32,828 nt of DNA from the NCBI GenBank assembly GCA_017942025.1, contig JAGAVH010000065.1:1-32828 (forward strand). The letters are read 5' to 3'. Shown here in pieces: positions 26,015 through 32,828 of this stretch; position 1 is the stretch's first letter; each line of letters opens with the position of its first letter. A program made the translations under genes and the position numbers. The notes beneath the pieces are model-generated. The model ran no database searches. It was given only the letters and a program-made list of their open reading frames with translations, and was not told where the DNA came from. This stretch comes from Ruminiclostridium sp. Lineage in GTDB: Bacteria > Bacillota > Clostridia > Oscillospirales > Ruminococcaceae.

Positions 26015-26584
26015 ATGAAAAAAATTCTTTTAATAATACTTATATCATTATCGATAGCGGTGCTGGGTATTGCCGTATTATTTACCTGCTGGCTTTTTTC
26101 GGATGAGGACTTTGCTCCCGTTCAGAATATACGCTACGATATAGAGGAAGAAATAGAGGGCAATATATTCGTCATTTCCGAGATAGAAAAAGAAACAGAC
26201 GATATTGCAAAAAAATACTCAAAAGACGTTACCCTTTGTTCTGCTCAATATAAATTCTTCGATAAAAATGAGGGAGAGGCAGTATTAGAGTATGGCTATT
26301 CGGATATGAGTACAGGCTATACCACCATTGTGGAAATATATATTGATATAGCTACAAAAAAGACAACGTGCGTAAATTATAAATACGGAATCACAAAAAA
26401 TTTAGGCTACCACGGAGAAGGCGACACAGAAATAGAGAACAAAAACTCCGATGCACAGCAAATATACCTTGAGGAGCGTGAAAAGTCCGATGTCTACTCC
26501 GATGCGGAATATGCAACTGTAGATTTTTATCACTGGGGCGTTGACGTACATTTTCTAGATGAAAACAATAGGTGGCTGAAATGA
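26015..26584 (+). CDS. Single-pass membrane-anchored protein of unknown function
   Basis: 189 residues. An N-terminal helix (about 4-29) anchors an acidic, beta-rich domain that should lie outside the membrane (YDIEEEIEGNIFVISEIEKE ... TVDFYHWGVDVHFLDENNRW). GAGGAAAAA precedes the ATG, 52 bases after the previous gene. No conserved catalytic pattern is visible and I do not recognise a family. The next gene begins 16 bases after the stop, so it is part of the same operon. Confidence 0.6.
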   Translation: MKKILLIILISLSIAVLGIAVLFTCWLFSDEDFAPVQNIRYDIEEEIEGNIFVISEIEKETDDIAKKYSKDVTLCSAQYKFFDKNEGEAVLEYGYSDMSTGYTTIVEIYIDIATKKTTCVNYKYGITKNLGYHGEGDTEIENKNSDAQQIYLEEREKSDVYSDAEYATVDFYHWGVDVHFLDENNRWLK

Positions 26585-26600
26585 AAGGAGGAAAAATAAA

Positions 26601-27014
26601 ATGTCAAAAATGAGATCTATGACACTTGGCGTCGGCACTCCTCTGACGCTACAGCGGGCGGTAGAACTGCTGAAAAGAGCAGATTTAAGTATTTTCGACA
26701 AGGACGGAAAAATTCATATTGTGGATAAGGAAACCTTTGACGAGGAAATTTATGATTATTCCTACGAGCAGTTTATAACGCTACCGAAGGACGTAAGATT
26801 CAGAGTCTACGGAAATGAGATAAAGGAAGCGGAAATCTGTATCGTCAGTCAGAACGGACTTGACTATCTTGATATACTTTTCCTTACTTACCTTAAAACA
26901 GTCCTTATTTCAGACACAGAGCAATTTGATTTCAATTTCTACTATGACAGGATAGTAAATAAGATGAATGAAATCAGCTACGTTGTCGAACACGTGACCT
27001 TTGACGAATTATAA
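26601..27014 (+). CDS. Small soluble protein of unknown function
   Basis: 137 residues, with no signal peptide or membrane helix, so cytoplasmic; it is the only clearly soluble product of the cluster. It has a helical start (LTLQRAVELLKRADLSIFD), an acidic middle and a helical C-terminus rich in aromatic residues (FNFYYDRIVNKMNEISYVVE). The strong site AAAGGAGG precedes the ATG. I recognise no family. Size and acidity match small immunity-type proteins, without direct evidence. Confidence 0.6.
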   Translation: MSKMRSMTLGVGTPLTLQRAVELLKRADLSIFDKDGKIHIVDKETFDEEIYDYSYEQFITLPKDVRFRVYGNEIKEAEICIVSQNGLDYLDILFLTYLKTVLISDTEQFDFNFYYDRIVNKMNEISYVVEHVTFDEL

Positions 27015-27035
27015 TCCACAGAAAGGAACGCCGCT

Positions 27036-27686
27036 ATGCTTTATGATATGCGGGATAAAAATGCGATACGTAAATTTGCAAGGATTATCCTTAAAATAAT
27101 CGCAGGCGCTATATTGGTTCTGGTGCTGTCCTACGTCATAGTAAGAATAGATTACTTCATCCGCATAGACACCGACCTTATTATGCCGGGTAGTCCCGAT
27201 TATAAAATCAGTTATTATGAGGGATATGAGCGTTATGACGGCATTGATTTAGAAATCTGTCACACTCTGACTAAGGAGGAGCAGGAGAAGCTACTTACTG
27301 CCTTTGATATAAACGTACCTGAAAACGAAAAGGATATCCGGATATACCGTTTTGGACGTATAACGTATTACAGCAGTAAGAAGACAACAATCAATAAATA
27401 TAAATATTTTATAGAAATTGACGGAGTAAAGGACTACTTTGCCTTTTATGATGCGAATCCCTGTCCCGATGATGAGCCACATCTTTTCGGCAGGAGCGTC
27501 AACGAGATGAACGACTGCAACAGTCAGTATAAGCCGATGAAAAGAAGCACAAGATATTATCTTACCTATGCCGAGAGCGTATGGTTTGAGTACGGCAAGC
27601 CTGAAAATGACAAAGGAAAAGAAATTTTCGAAAAATTCGATCCCATTTTTAAGGAAATGCAGGAAAAGAGATATGGAGAGGGTTGA
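27036..27686 (+). CDS. Single-pass membrane-anchored protein of unknown function, last of the cluster
   Basis: 216 residues. A positively charged N-terminus (RDKNAIRKFARIILK) leads into a helix at about 19-42, then an outside domain with many Tyr, Asp and Lys residues (SYYEGYERYDGIDLEI ... NKYKYFIEIDGVKDYFAFYD). GAAAGGAACGCC precedes the ATG; a second in-frame ATG three codons in is possible. It begins 21 bases after the previous stop. A 9-bp perfect hairpin starts within its stop codon (27685-27705). Not a recognised family. Confidence 0.6.
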   Translation: MLYDMRDKNAIRKFARIILKIIAGAILVLVLSYVIVRIDYFIRIDTDLIMPGSPDYKISYYEGYERYDGIDLEICHTLTKEEQEKLLTAFDINVPENEKDIRIYRFGRITYYSSKKTTINKYKYFIEIDGVKDYFAFYDANPCPDDEPHLFGRSVNEMNDCNSQYKPMKRSTRYYLTYAESVWFEYGKPENDKGKEIFEKFDPIFKEMQEKRYGEG

Positions 27687-27769
27687 AATCTGCGGAGCAG
27701 ATTTCAAAGTGATGTTTTCGCTTTGCGAAAGTGAAGAAGTGAAGCAAGCCTTTGGCTTGTGAAGTTGTG
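27685..27769 (+). repeat. Hairpin array A (GTGATG/GTGAAG-spaced palindromes)
   Basis: Three perfect hairpins in a row: GAAATCTGC-GGA-GCAGATTTC (27685-27705), TTTCGC-TTT-GCGAAA (27716-27730) and CAAGCC-TTT-GGCTTG (27745-27759), separated by AAAGTGATGT and GTGAAGAAGTGAAG and ending GAAGTTGTG. The layout is the same as array B at 32695-32816, where stem sequences differ but loops are also three bases and the flanks are kept. Confidence 0.75.
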
Positions 27770-27788
27770 CCTTACTGGGGTGTAGTGT

Positions 27789-27943
27789 CACCCTAACCCC
27801 CTAACCCCCTTCCCCTCAAGGGGAAGGGGGAAAAATGGGGGCTCGCCGCCCCTGTGCCCTGCTTGGGGCTACGCCCCAAACCCCGTTTATATCGATGTTT
27901 GTGGGCGGTCTTATCAAAACGTTTTAATTTACGATTGTAGGGG
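27789..27943 (+). repeat. Dispersed intergenic repeat, right copy
   Basis: This copy is in the opposite orientation to the one at 1-190. The 62 bases at 27882-27943 match with two differences, and the C-rich CCCTAACCCCC part and the GCTCGCCGCCCCTGTGCCC part also match. It lacks the 42-base insertion. It sits between operons and no gene is supported inside it. Confidence 0.8.
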
Positions 27944-28148
27944 GCGACCTCCCGGACGCCCCGCCGCCGCAGGCGGAATTGGGAGCGGCGGCACGCCGTC
28001 AAACTACAATTTGACATACAATCAATGTGTCCCCTGCCGTTTTGCCAACCTATATAGTACAACCGATATTTCTGAAGGCAGGAATTGCCCACGGCGGCAC
28101 GCCGACAAATTTCAATTTATCGTTCCATCCACCAAACAGAATATCTAT
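27944..28148. repeat. Gene-free repeat-rich stretch
   Basis: CGGCGGCACGCCG occurs twice in direct orientation (27986-27998 and 28092-28104), each followed by CAAA and an A/T-rich CAATTT tail. AGGCGGAATTGGGAGCGGC (27971-27989) recurs near 351. A frame open leftward into the sigma-like gene exists but has no ribosome site. I see no gene here. Confidence 0.6.
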
Positions 28149-28193
28149 AAACCCCTTTTTACAATTTTTTAAAAAGGGGTTTAAATTTTTATT
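28149..28193 (+). terminator. Intrinsic terminator upstream of the sigma-like gene
   Basis: A 12-bp perfect stem, AAACCCCTTTTT (28149-28160) and AAAAAGGGGTTT (28171-28182), 10-base loop, then AAATTTTTATT. It insulates the sigma-like gene from upstream transcription. Confidence 0.8.
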
Positions 28194-28208
28194 CATTTAT
28201 GATATAAT
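28180..28208 (+). promoter_or_regulatory. Probable promoter of the sigma-like/propeller operon
   Basis: A perfect -10 TATAAT (28203-28208), 17 bp after TTTAAA (28180-28185), a weak -35. It overlaps the right arm of the terminator and lies about 35 bp before the ribosome site. Confidence 0.5.
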
Positions 28209-28257
28209 AAAATATATATGTCTATGTCAAAATGTCAGAATGAAAGGACGGGCGGTT

Positions 28258-28761
28258 ATGAATACATCAGAGCTTTCTGCTTTAATACACGAAGCATCCT
28301 TCGGAGATGATGACGCCTTTACAAAATTATATGCGGTAGTATGCCGCCCCTTATATAAAATAGCACGGGTTGCACTCAAGACTGAAAAGCAAGCTATAGA
28401 AGCTATAAAACTGACGGTTGCCGACAGCTATGCGGCGCTCCCCTCTGCAAAAATAAACGGAAACGGCGAATTTGTAGAATGGATTGTAAAAATCCTCTGC
28501 ACAAAGATACGCCATTTATATAAAAAATACGAAAACGAAGAAGTTTCACTTCCTCCCGACAACCGCGGCTTTGATATAAGAAGAGCGCTTATCTCCCTGC
28601 AGGATATCGAAAGACTGGTGCTGGCGGTAAGTAATGTCTGTAGCTGCAATGCGGAAAAGACCGCAAAGCTCTGCGGCTATACCGAACAGACGGTGGCGGT
28701 ATGCCTTACCAATGCGGAGGTAACGCTTAAAACAATGCTTTTATCATATTCAGGAATTTAA
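28258..28761 (+). CDS. ECF sigma factor-like protein (degenerate)
   Basis: 167 residues. The N-terminal half has the region-2 look of ECF sigma factors (GDDDAFTKLYAVVCRPLYKIARVAL) and the C-terminal half a region-4 helix-turn-helix (CNAEKTAKLCGYTEQTVAVCLTNAEVTLKTML). The usual DxxQE-type signature of region 2.2 and the Arg residues of the recognition helix (VKSRLxRAR-like) are missing, so promoter recognition may be altered or lost. An in-frame ATG at 28240 is rejected as the start because its own codons form the AAAGGA ribosome site nine bases before 28258. The large propeller protein follows 13 bases later, so the two are an operon, like a sigma factor with its membrane regulator. Confidence 0.65.
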   Translation: MNTSELSALIHEASFGDDDAFTKLYAVVCRPLYKIARVALKTEKQAIEAIKLTVADSYAALPSAKINGNGEFVEWIVKILCTKIRHLYKKYENEEVSLPPDNRGFDIRRALISLQDIERLVLAVSNVCSCNAEKTAKLCGYTEQTVAVCLTNAEVTLKTMLLSYSGI

Positions 28762-28774
28762 GAAAGGACAAGGC

Positions 28775-31621
28775 ATGGAATTACTTGATAAAAAAATAAA
28801 AGAATACATAGCCTCTGTTTCTGTGCCTGATGAGATAAAGCCATCGAAGATAAAACAGTTTATAGAGGACAGCGGCGAAATTACCGCAGGTAAGTTCCTT
28901 AAAAAACTCCGTGAGATGAAAATATCAGGCTCGGAGTTTCTGGAGCTTCTGGGTAACTCCAGAATAGGAAATATCGCCTACCGCAGAATTGAAGAAAATC
29001 CCCATTTAAGATTTGACGAGCTTTTACAGATTCTTGACAGCTCAGAGCTTACCCACGAGGACTACAGCGCAATGCTGAATGTGGCTATGACAAGACGTAA
29101 GCAGAGTGAGGACAGAAAAAAGAGAGAGGAAGAAACTCTCCGCCGCGTAAGTCTTGAAGAAAAGGGCGTAGCTATCCCCGTAAAGGAAGAAGAGAAAAAG
29201 CCTGCACCACCGATTGCAGAAGAAGCAAAAGAGGATATGTCAAGCTCTCCTGCTGAAGTCTTAGCAGAAGCACCCACCGAAGAAAAGACAGTAGAAAAAG
29301 CAGAAGTGCCTGTCGAAGAACTTATAGAGGAAACAACCGAAAGCTCTTCTGACGATGAGGATGTTGCAGAAGAAGAAACCGGCTACGAAGCTCCTGCTGA
29401 GATTGTTGCCGATATCAGCGAATCTGTAATATCAGATACTGATTATACAGAAAGTATTGAGGAAACAGTAGATGAATGTTCATCTTCTGTCGAATCGGGA
29501 ACAAACGAAGTTGTTTCTGAAGAAAAAACGGAAGACGAAAGAACAGCCGCCGCTGAGGCGCTTATTGCAAAAATTCAGGCTAGCATAAACAGCTCTATTT
29601 ATGATAAGCAAAAAGAAGCTTCTGAAACCACCGAATCTGTAAAAGAATATATAAATTATACAGAAAGTATAGAAGAAGCTTTCGAAAAAACAGAAGAAAC
29701 TCCCGAGGAAACCGAAGAGCCTGCTCCCGTAGCAGAAAGTGAAGTAGAATCAGCGACAGAAGAATCGGATGAAGAATCTGAGGTTGAAACAAATACACAA
29801 ACATCCTATGACAACGACCCGGACGATGAGGAAACAGAAGAGATAGGCTCATCTGCAAAGGAAATCGGCGATGTCCTGAATGACCTTTTAGATAAGGATG
29901 ACGACTCGGAGGAATATGACGAGGATGAGGACGCTGAGGATGAAGAGGATGAGGACGAGGAAAAGCCTGTCACAAAAAAGAGCAAGGGCTTCCTTATTGC
30001 CGCATTTATCTGTGCCGCTATCGTTATAGGTTGTGCAGGTGCATTAAAGCTTCTGCGCTATTACGAGATAATACCGAACTACGTTTTCAAGATTCCTGAT
30101 ATAATAAAGCAGGATATAGTAGACTTCCCCTCCCTTTTAGAAGAGGTAAAGGAAGCCGAGCATAAAATAGGCTACACTCTCCCCGACAGCTTTATAACCG
30201 AGAGTAAAAAGCCCTTTACAGGCTCAAAGAATACCGTGGGCGAAACGGTATGTCTTGCTCTCACAAAAAAGGAAAGCGAATATTATATAACCGGTGCCGC
30301 TCTTGATAACGGCAAGGTGGGTCAGTCCTTCAGCTTTGCTGTGGGTATGAATGATGTATCACTCCAGTACAGCAACGGATATTTTATTGTTGTTGGCTCT
30401 GTAAACAATATGACTGAAGCAAGATTTTATAAGGAAAGTAACATTTCTGAGGGTAAAGCCGAATTCAGCTATAGACAGTCAGGAAAATATACCGGGTATT
30501 ATACAGATGGTAATGCATTTTATATGGTAACCGAAAATCACTTCAATCTGCTTGACGCCAAAGCAGAAAAGCTGACCTCCTTTATCCCCTCCTTTGAGGT
30601 GAACGGAAATCTGTCGGTTGTTCCCTTTGACAGAATAGCAATGCCCGAATACGCCGCAAGGACAAACTACTGCACAGTTTCACGTCTGCCCTTTGATATG
30701 GGACAGACAAAGGTAAGAGCTGTACTTATGGGTGACGCAAGCGGATATCATATATCCGAAAAGGGACTTTTTACCTGTGACAACACCTATCTTAATGAGA
30801 ACTATCGTTCAAGAATTACAGCCATTTTCTTTGATGAAGAGCTTACGGTAAAATCCACCGATATCGACGGTGCAATAAATCCCTCTATGCTTATGAGCGG
30901 TGGAGATAATCTTTTAGCTGTCGGCATTGCAAAGGTTGAAAAGGAAACCGAAAACGCGGTATATAAGTTTGATACGGCATTATCATCCGCACCTGAGATA
31001 TTATCTCCTATAGCAAAGGACAGTTCCTTTGAAAAGATGATATGCGGTGATGACGTACTCACTCTTATCACAGCAGGCGACAAGCCTATGCAGTACAATA
31101 TAAACATCTCCGATTTATCCTCGGCAGAAAAGGGCGCAAGTGCAAAGAACAAAAAGAAGATAAGCGACAGCCTTTACGCCTCAATAAATGTAAGCTTCAA
31201 TGACAGCGGAAAGAGAACAGGTATAGTTCTGACGGTAGGCGATGACGAAAGCTCTGCCTCTGTTACAGCCAATGTAAAAAAAGGCACCATCAGCGAATGG
31301 GACGCTTATCTTGATACTCCCTTTATAACAGACATTTCCGATTTGCCCTATTATGAAAGCGGCGACGGAATTATAGTGGGACTTCCCCTCACCTTCTTTG
31401 ACGGAATATCTCAGGTGGGAGAATACCGCTTCTATAAATACAGCAATAACAGCCTTGCCGAAATCGGCAGAATCTCCCTTTACGATCAGAAATTCACTAC
31501 CGTGTACTGCGGCTTTACATCAGGCGAAAAGCCTTGTATTCTGACTCTGTGGGATAACAAGGTGATTACTGCAGATATTGAAAAGGTAAAGATTATCTCT
31601 GAATCAGAGATAACAGGTTAA
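28775..31621 (+). CDS. Single-pass membrane protein: anti-sigma-like N-terminus, acidic linker, extracellular beta-propeller-like domain
   Basis: 948 residues. The N-terminal KEYIASVSVPDEIKPSKI resembles the VPxxLxPExI segment of clostridial anti-sigma-like and propeller proteins. A helical part to about 115 is followed by a long Glu/Thr/Ser-rich low-complexity region (about 118-400) ending in an acidic run (369-398). One membrane helix follows (about 405-426), then about 520 extracytoplasmic residues with repeated strand motifs such as GYFIVVGSV, NAFYMVTENHFNLLDA and NLLAVGIAKVE, consistent with a beta-propeller of the PF09826 kind. AAAGGA precedes the ATG. Topology (N-terminus in, propeller out) and the sigma-like neighbour suggest envelope sensing; this is inference. 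Confidence 0.7.
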   Translation: MELLDKKIKEYIASVSVPDEIKPSKIKQFIEDSGEITAGKFLKKLREMKISGSEFLELLGNSRIGNIAYRRIEENPHLRFDELLQILDSSELTHEDYSAMLNVAMTRRKQSEDRKKREEETLRRVSLEEKGVAIPVKEEEKKPAPPIAEEAKEDMSSSPAEVLAEAPTEEKTVEKAEVPVEELIEETTESSSDDEDVAEEETGYEAPAEIVADISESVISDTDYTESIEETVDECSSSVESGTNEVVSEEKTEDERTAAAEALIAKIQASINSSIYDKQKEASETTESVKEYINYTESIEEAFEKTEETPEETEEPAPVAESEVESATEESDEESEVETNTQTSYDNDPDDEETEEIGSSAKEIGDVLNDLLDKDDDSEEYDEDEDAEDEEDEDEEKPVTKKSKGFLIAAFICAAIVIGCAGALKLLRYYEIIPNYVFKIPDIIKQDIVDFPSLLEEVKEAEHKIGYTLPDSFITESKKPFTGSKNTVGETVCLALTKKESEYYITGAALDNGKVGQSFSFAVGMNDVSLQYSNGYFIVVGSVNNMTEARFYKESNISEGKAEFSYRQSGKYTGYYTDGNAFYMVTENHFNLLDAKAEKLTSFIPSFEVNGNLSVVPFDRIAMPEYAARTNYCTVSRLPFDMGQTKVRAVLMGDASGYHISEKGLFTCDNTYLNENYRSRITAIFFDEELTVKSTDIDGAINPSMLMSGGDNLLAVGIAKVEKETENAVYKFDTALSSAPEILSPIAKDSSFEKMICGDDVLTLITAGDKPMQYNINISDLSSAEKGASAKNKKKISDSLYASINVSFNDSGKRTGIVLTVGDDESSASVTANVKKGTISEWDAYLDTPFITDISDLPYYESGDGIIVGLPLTFFDGISQVGEYRFYKYSNNSLAEIGRISLYDQKFTTVYCGFTSGEKPCILTLWDNKVITADIEKVKIISESEITG

Positions 31622-31654
31622 ACACACACAAACGTAACCGTAAAAGGAACAGCA

Positions 31655-31678
31655 GGGCGGCCTAAGGTCGCCCGTTTT
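31655..31678 (+). terminator. Intrinsic terminator after the propeller gene
   Basis: The stem GGGCGGCC (31655-31662) pairs with GGTCGCCC (31666-31673), with one G-U pair and loop TAA, followed by GTTTT. It separates the propeller gene from the hydrolase gene. Confidence 0.7.
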
Positions 31679-31697
31679 CATACAGACAGGAGATAAT

Positions 31698-32564
31698 ATG
31701 GTAAAAGAATTTGTAACCGACAAGATTTACTGCAAGAAATGGATTCCCGAAAAGCCCCGTGCTGTAATCCAGGTAATACACGGACTTGGTGAAATGACGG
31801 AATATTATGAGCAGTTTGCAGAATTTATGATGTCACAGGACATCGGTGTATTTATGGGCGAGCTGAGATATCACGGCAGAACCACACTACCTGTCGATGA
31901 GGACGATATAATAACGCTGATGTGCGAAGAGAGCTACAAGCTGTGTCTTGAAATGAAAAAAGAGCTTTCCGGTATTCCTTATATCCTATTAGGGCACAGT
32001 ATGGGCGCCACTATAGCACAGCTTATGTTAAGGGACTATAATCTTTATGACAAGGCTATACTTACCGGCTGTGCGAATATAGAAAAGCTCGACGAGCTTC
32101 TGCCCTGCCTTGATAGGGAAATTGAAAAGAACGGCATAGATAACCCCTGCCTGGAGGTATTTATGAAGGTTTTCGGAAAGGTTGCGGAGCGATTCCCCGA
32201 AAAGTGCACTATATCCTGGGTTACATCGGACCTTGAAAGAGCGGAATTCTACGAAAAGCTCCCCTATTCAAACGTAATGTATTCAAACCGCTTCTACAAG
32301 AGCTTTCTTTCAGCTCAGAAAATCACTCAGGACAAGGATTTTGCAAAGGGTGTAGAAAAGAAAATACCGCTTTTTATTTTAAGCGGCAGTGAAGACAGTG
32401 TTGGCGGTTACGGACTTTATCCGCCCCGAAAGGCTGAGGAATATAAAAAGGCAGGCTTTGACGTTACTCTTAAAATCTATGAGGGTATGCGCCACAGCAT
32501 TCTGCAGGAAAAGGACAGAAAAAGCGTTTATCTTGATATTTTAAATGCGGTCGGTGACCGATGA
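31698..32564 (+). CDS. Alpha/beta hydrolase (monoacylglycerol lipase / serine aminopeptidase S33-like)
   Basis: 288 residues with an alpha/beta hydrolase fold of the Hydrolase_4 type. The oxyanion segment VIHGLGE (about 26-32), the MGELRYHGRT motif typical of lysophospholipase/monoacylglycerol lipase-like enzymes (53-62), the nucleophile elbow GHSMGA with Ser101, acid Asp233 (SGSEDSVGGYG) and His266 (GMRHSIL) form a complete triad. There is no signal peptide, so it is cytoplasmic. ACAGGAGAT precedes the ATG. It is probably a single-gene unit with its own terminator. Substrates would be small esters or acyl glycerols; not determinable here. Confidence 0.88.
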   Translation: MVKEFVTDKIYCKKWIPEKPRAVIQVIHGLGEMTEYYEQFAEFMMSQDIGVFMGELRYHGRTTLPVDEDDIITLMCEESYKLCLEMKKELSGIPYILLGHSMGATIAQLMLRDYNLYDKAILTGCANIEKLDELLPCLDREIEKNGIDNPCLEVFMKVFGKVAERFPEKCTISWVTSDLERAEFYEKLPYSNVMYSNRFYKSFLSAQKITQDKDFAKGVEKKIPLFILSGSEDSVGGYGLYPPRKAEEYKKAGFDVTLKIYEGMRHSILQEKDRKSVYLDILNAVGDR

Positions 32565-32615
32565 CAATTTAATACAATAACCCCGCTGTTTTAAGGGCGA
32601 TGGTCATAAATAAGT

Positions 32616-32660
32616 AAATCCAGAGAAGATTTAATTTCTTCTCTGGATTTTGTTTTATTT
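32616..32660 (+). terminator. Intrinsic terminator of the hydrolase gene
   Basis: A perfect 14-bp stem, AAATCCAGAGAAGA (32616-32629) and TCTTCTCTGGATTT (32637-32650), 7-base loop, followed by TGTTTTATTT. Confidence 0.9.
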
Positions 32661-32694
32661 CAGTTAGACAAATTGGAATCCGCTCATACAAATT

Positions 32695-32816
32695 GAAATT
32701 TGACGGAGACAAATTTCAAAGTGATGTTTCGTGCTTTGCACGAAGTGATGCACGGCTACGCCGTGTGATGTTCCGACTCCGTCGGAGTGATGTTTCGTGC
32801 TACGCACGAAGTTGTG
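32695..32816 (+). repeat. Hairpin array B (GTGATG-spaced palindromes), may continue past the window
   Basis: Five perfect hairpins: GAAATTTG/CAAATTTC (32695-32717), TTCGTGC-TTT-GCACGAA (32728-32744), CACGGC-TAC-GCCGTG (32751-32765), TCCGAC-TCC-GTCGGA (32772-32786) and TTCGTGC-TAC-GCACGAA (32794-32810), separated by GTGATG-type linkers and ending GAAGTTGTGG. Stems vary while linkers and three-base loops are kept. It is not a CRISPR array: the constant parts are too short and the variable parts are palindromes. Confidence 0.75.
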
Positions 32817-32828
32817 GAATCAATTGCC

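Noticed and set aside
1-27943. A composite transposon or integrated element bounded by the inverted repeats
   Set aside because: No transposase, integrase or target duplication is seen, and the enclosed genes include core housekeeping operons.
27793-28092. A 99-codon minus-strand open frame in the repeat region
   Set aside because: It is made of the dispersed repeat that also occurs at 1-190 and of the palindromic CGGCGG block. Such frames arise from the repeat itself, and there is no ribosome site.
28027-28257. A longer N-terminus for the sigma-like protein
   Set aside because: The extension runs through the terminator, the promoter and repeat DNA. The ribosome site AAAGGA supports the start at 28258.
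27685-32816. CRISPR arrays
   Set aside because: Regular spacing suggests it at first sight, but the constant part is only six to nine bases, the variable units are palindromes, and no cas gene is present.

Overview
The window looks like chromosome of a gut-type Clostridia bacterium, most likely Oscillospiraceae/Ruminococcaceae (a Ruminococcus or [Eubacterium] siraeum-like genome). This rests on strong AGGAGG-type ribosome sites, Gram-positive sigma-A promoters, an NPxTG-type wall-anchored surface protein with Cys-rich repeats, the clostridial divergent type II topoisomerase pair, and abundant intergenic hairpin repeats. No rRNA, tRNA, CRISPR array, phage gene or transposase was recognised.

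Layout. 1-419 is a gene-free mosaic of dispersed and palindromic repeats. 420-3353 (minus) is a three-gene operon: two multi-pass membrane proteins (one DUF5058) and a membrane-tethered M20 metallopeptidase. A TetR regulator (3577-4275) is divergent to it and is followed after 28 nt by a 1371-residue beta-helix surface protein. 8586-13349 (minus) holds a large GH2 glycosidase, a small membrane protein and a PilZ-like protein. 13439-17451 (minus) is a housekeeping run transcribed fhs > tsaE > tsaB > rpiB > upp: one-carbon metabolism, t6A tRNA modification, pentose phosphate and uracil salvage. 17557-22292 (minus) is ParE-like > HD phosphohydrolase > ParC-like.

22590-27686 (plus) is the accessory part: seven small, mostly membrane-anchored proteins of unassigned function packed as a probable operon. 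Three of them share a four-helix membrane module, and an 84-bp sequence is duplicated in front of the first two. The content resembles orphan immunity-gene islands of polymorphic toxin systems, but no toxin is in the window; this is inference. 27687-28257 is another repeat-rich gap containing an inverted copy of the repeat that starts the window. 28258-31621 encodes a degenerate ECF sigma-like protein followed by a 948-residue single-pass protein with an anti-sigma-like N-terminus, an acidic linker and a probable beta-propeller outside, a plausible envelope-sensing pair. An alpha/beta hydrolase and a second GTGATG-spaced hairpin array close the window.

Most worth following up: the 84-bp duplicated element with its membrane-protein operon, the sigma-like/propeller pair, the HD enzyme inside the topoisomerase operon, and the hairpin arrays. 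No experimentally known system is clearly identified; functional readings of these parts are hypotheses.
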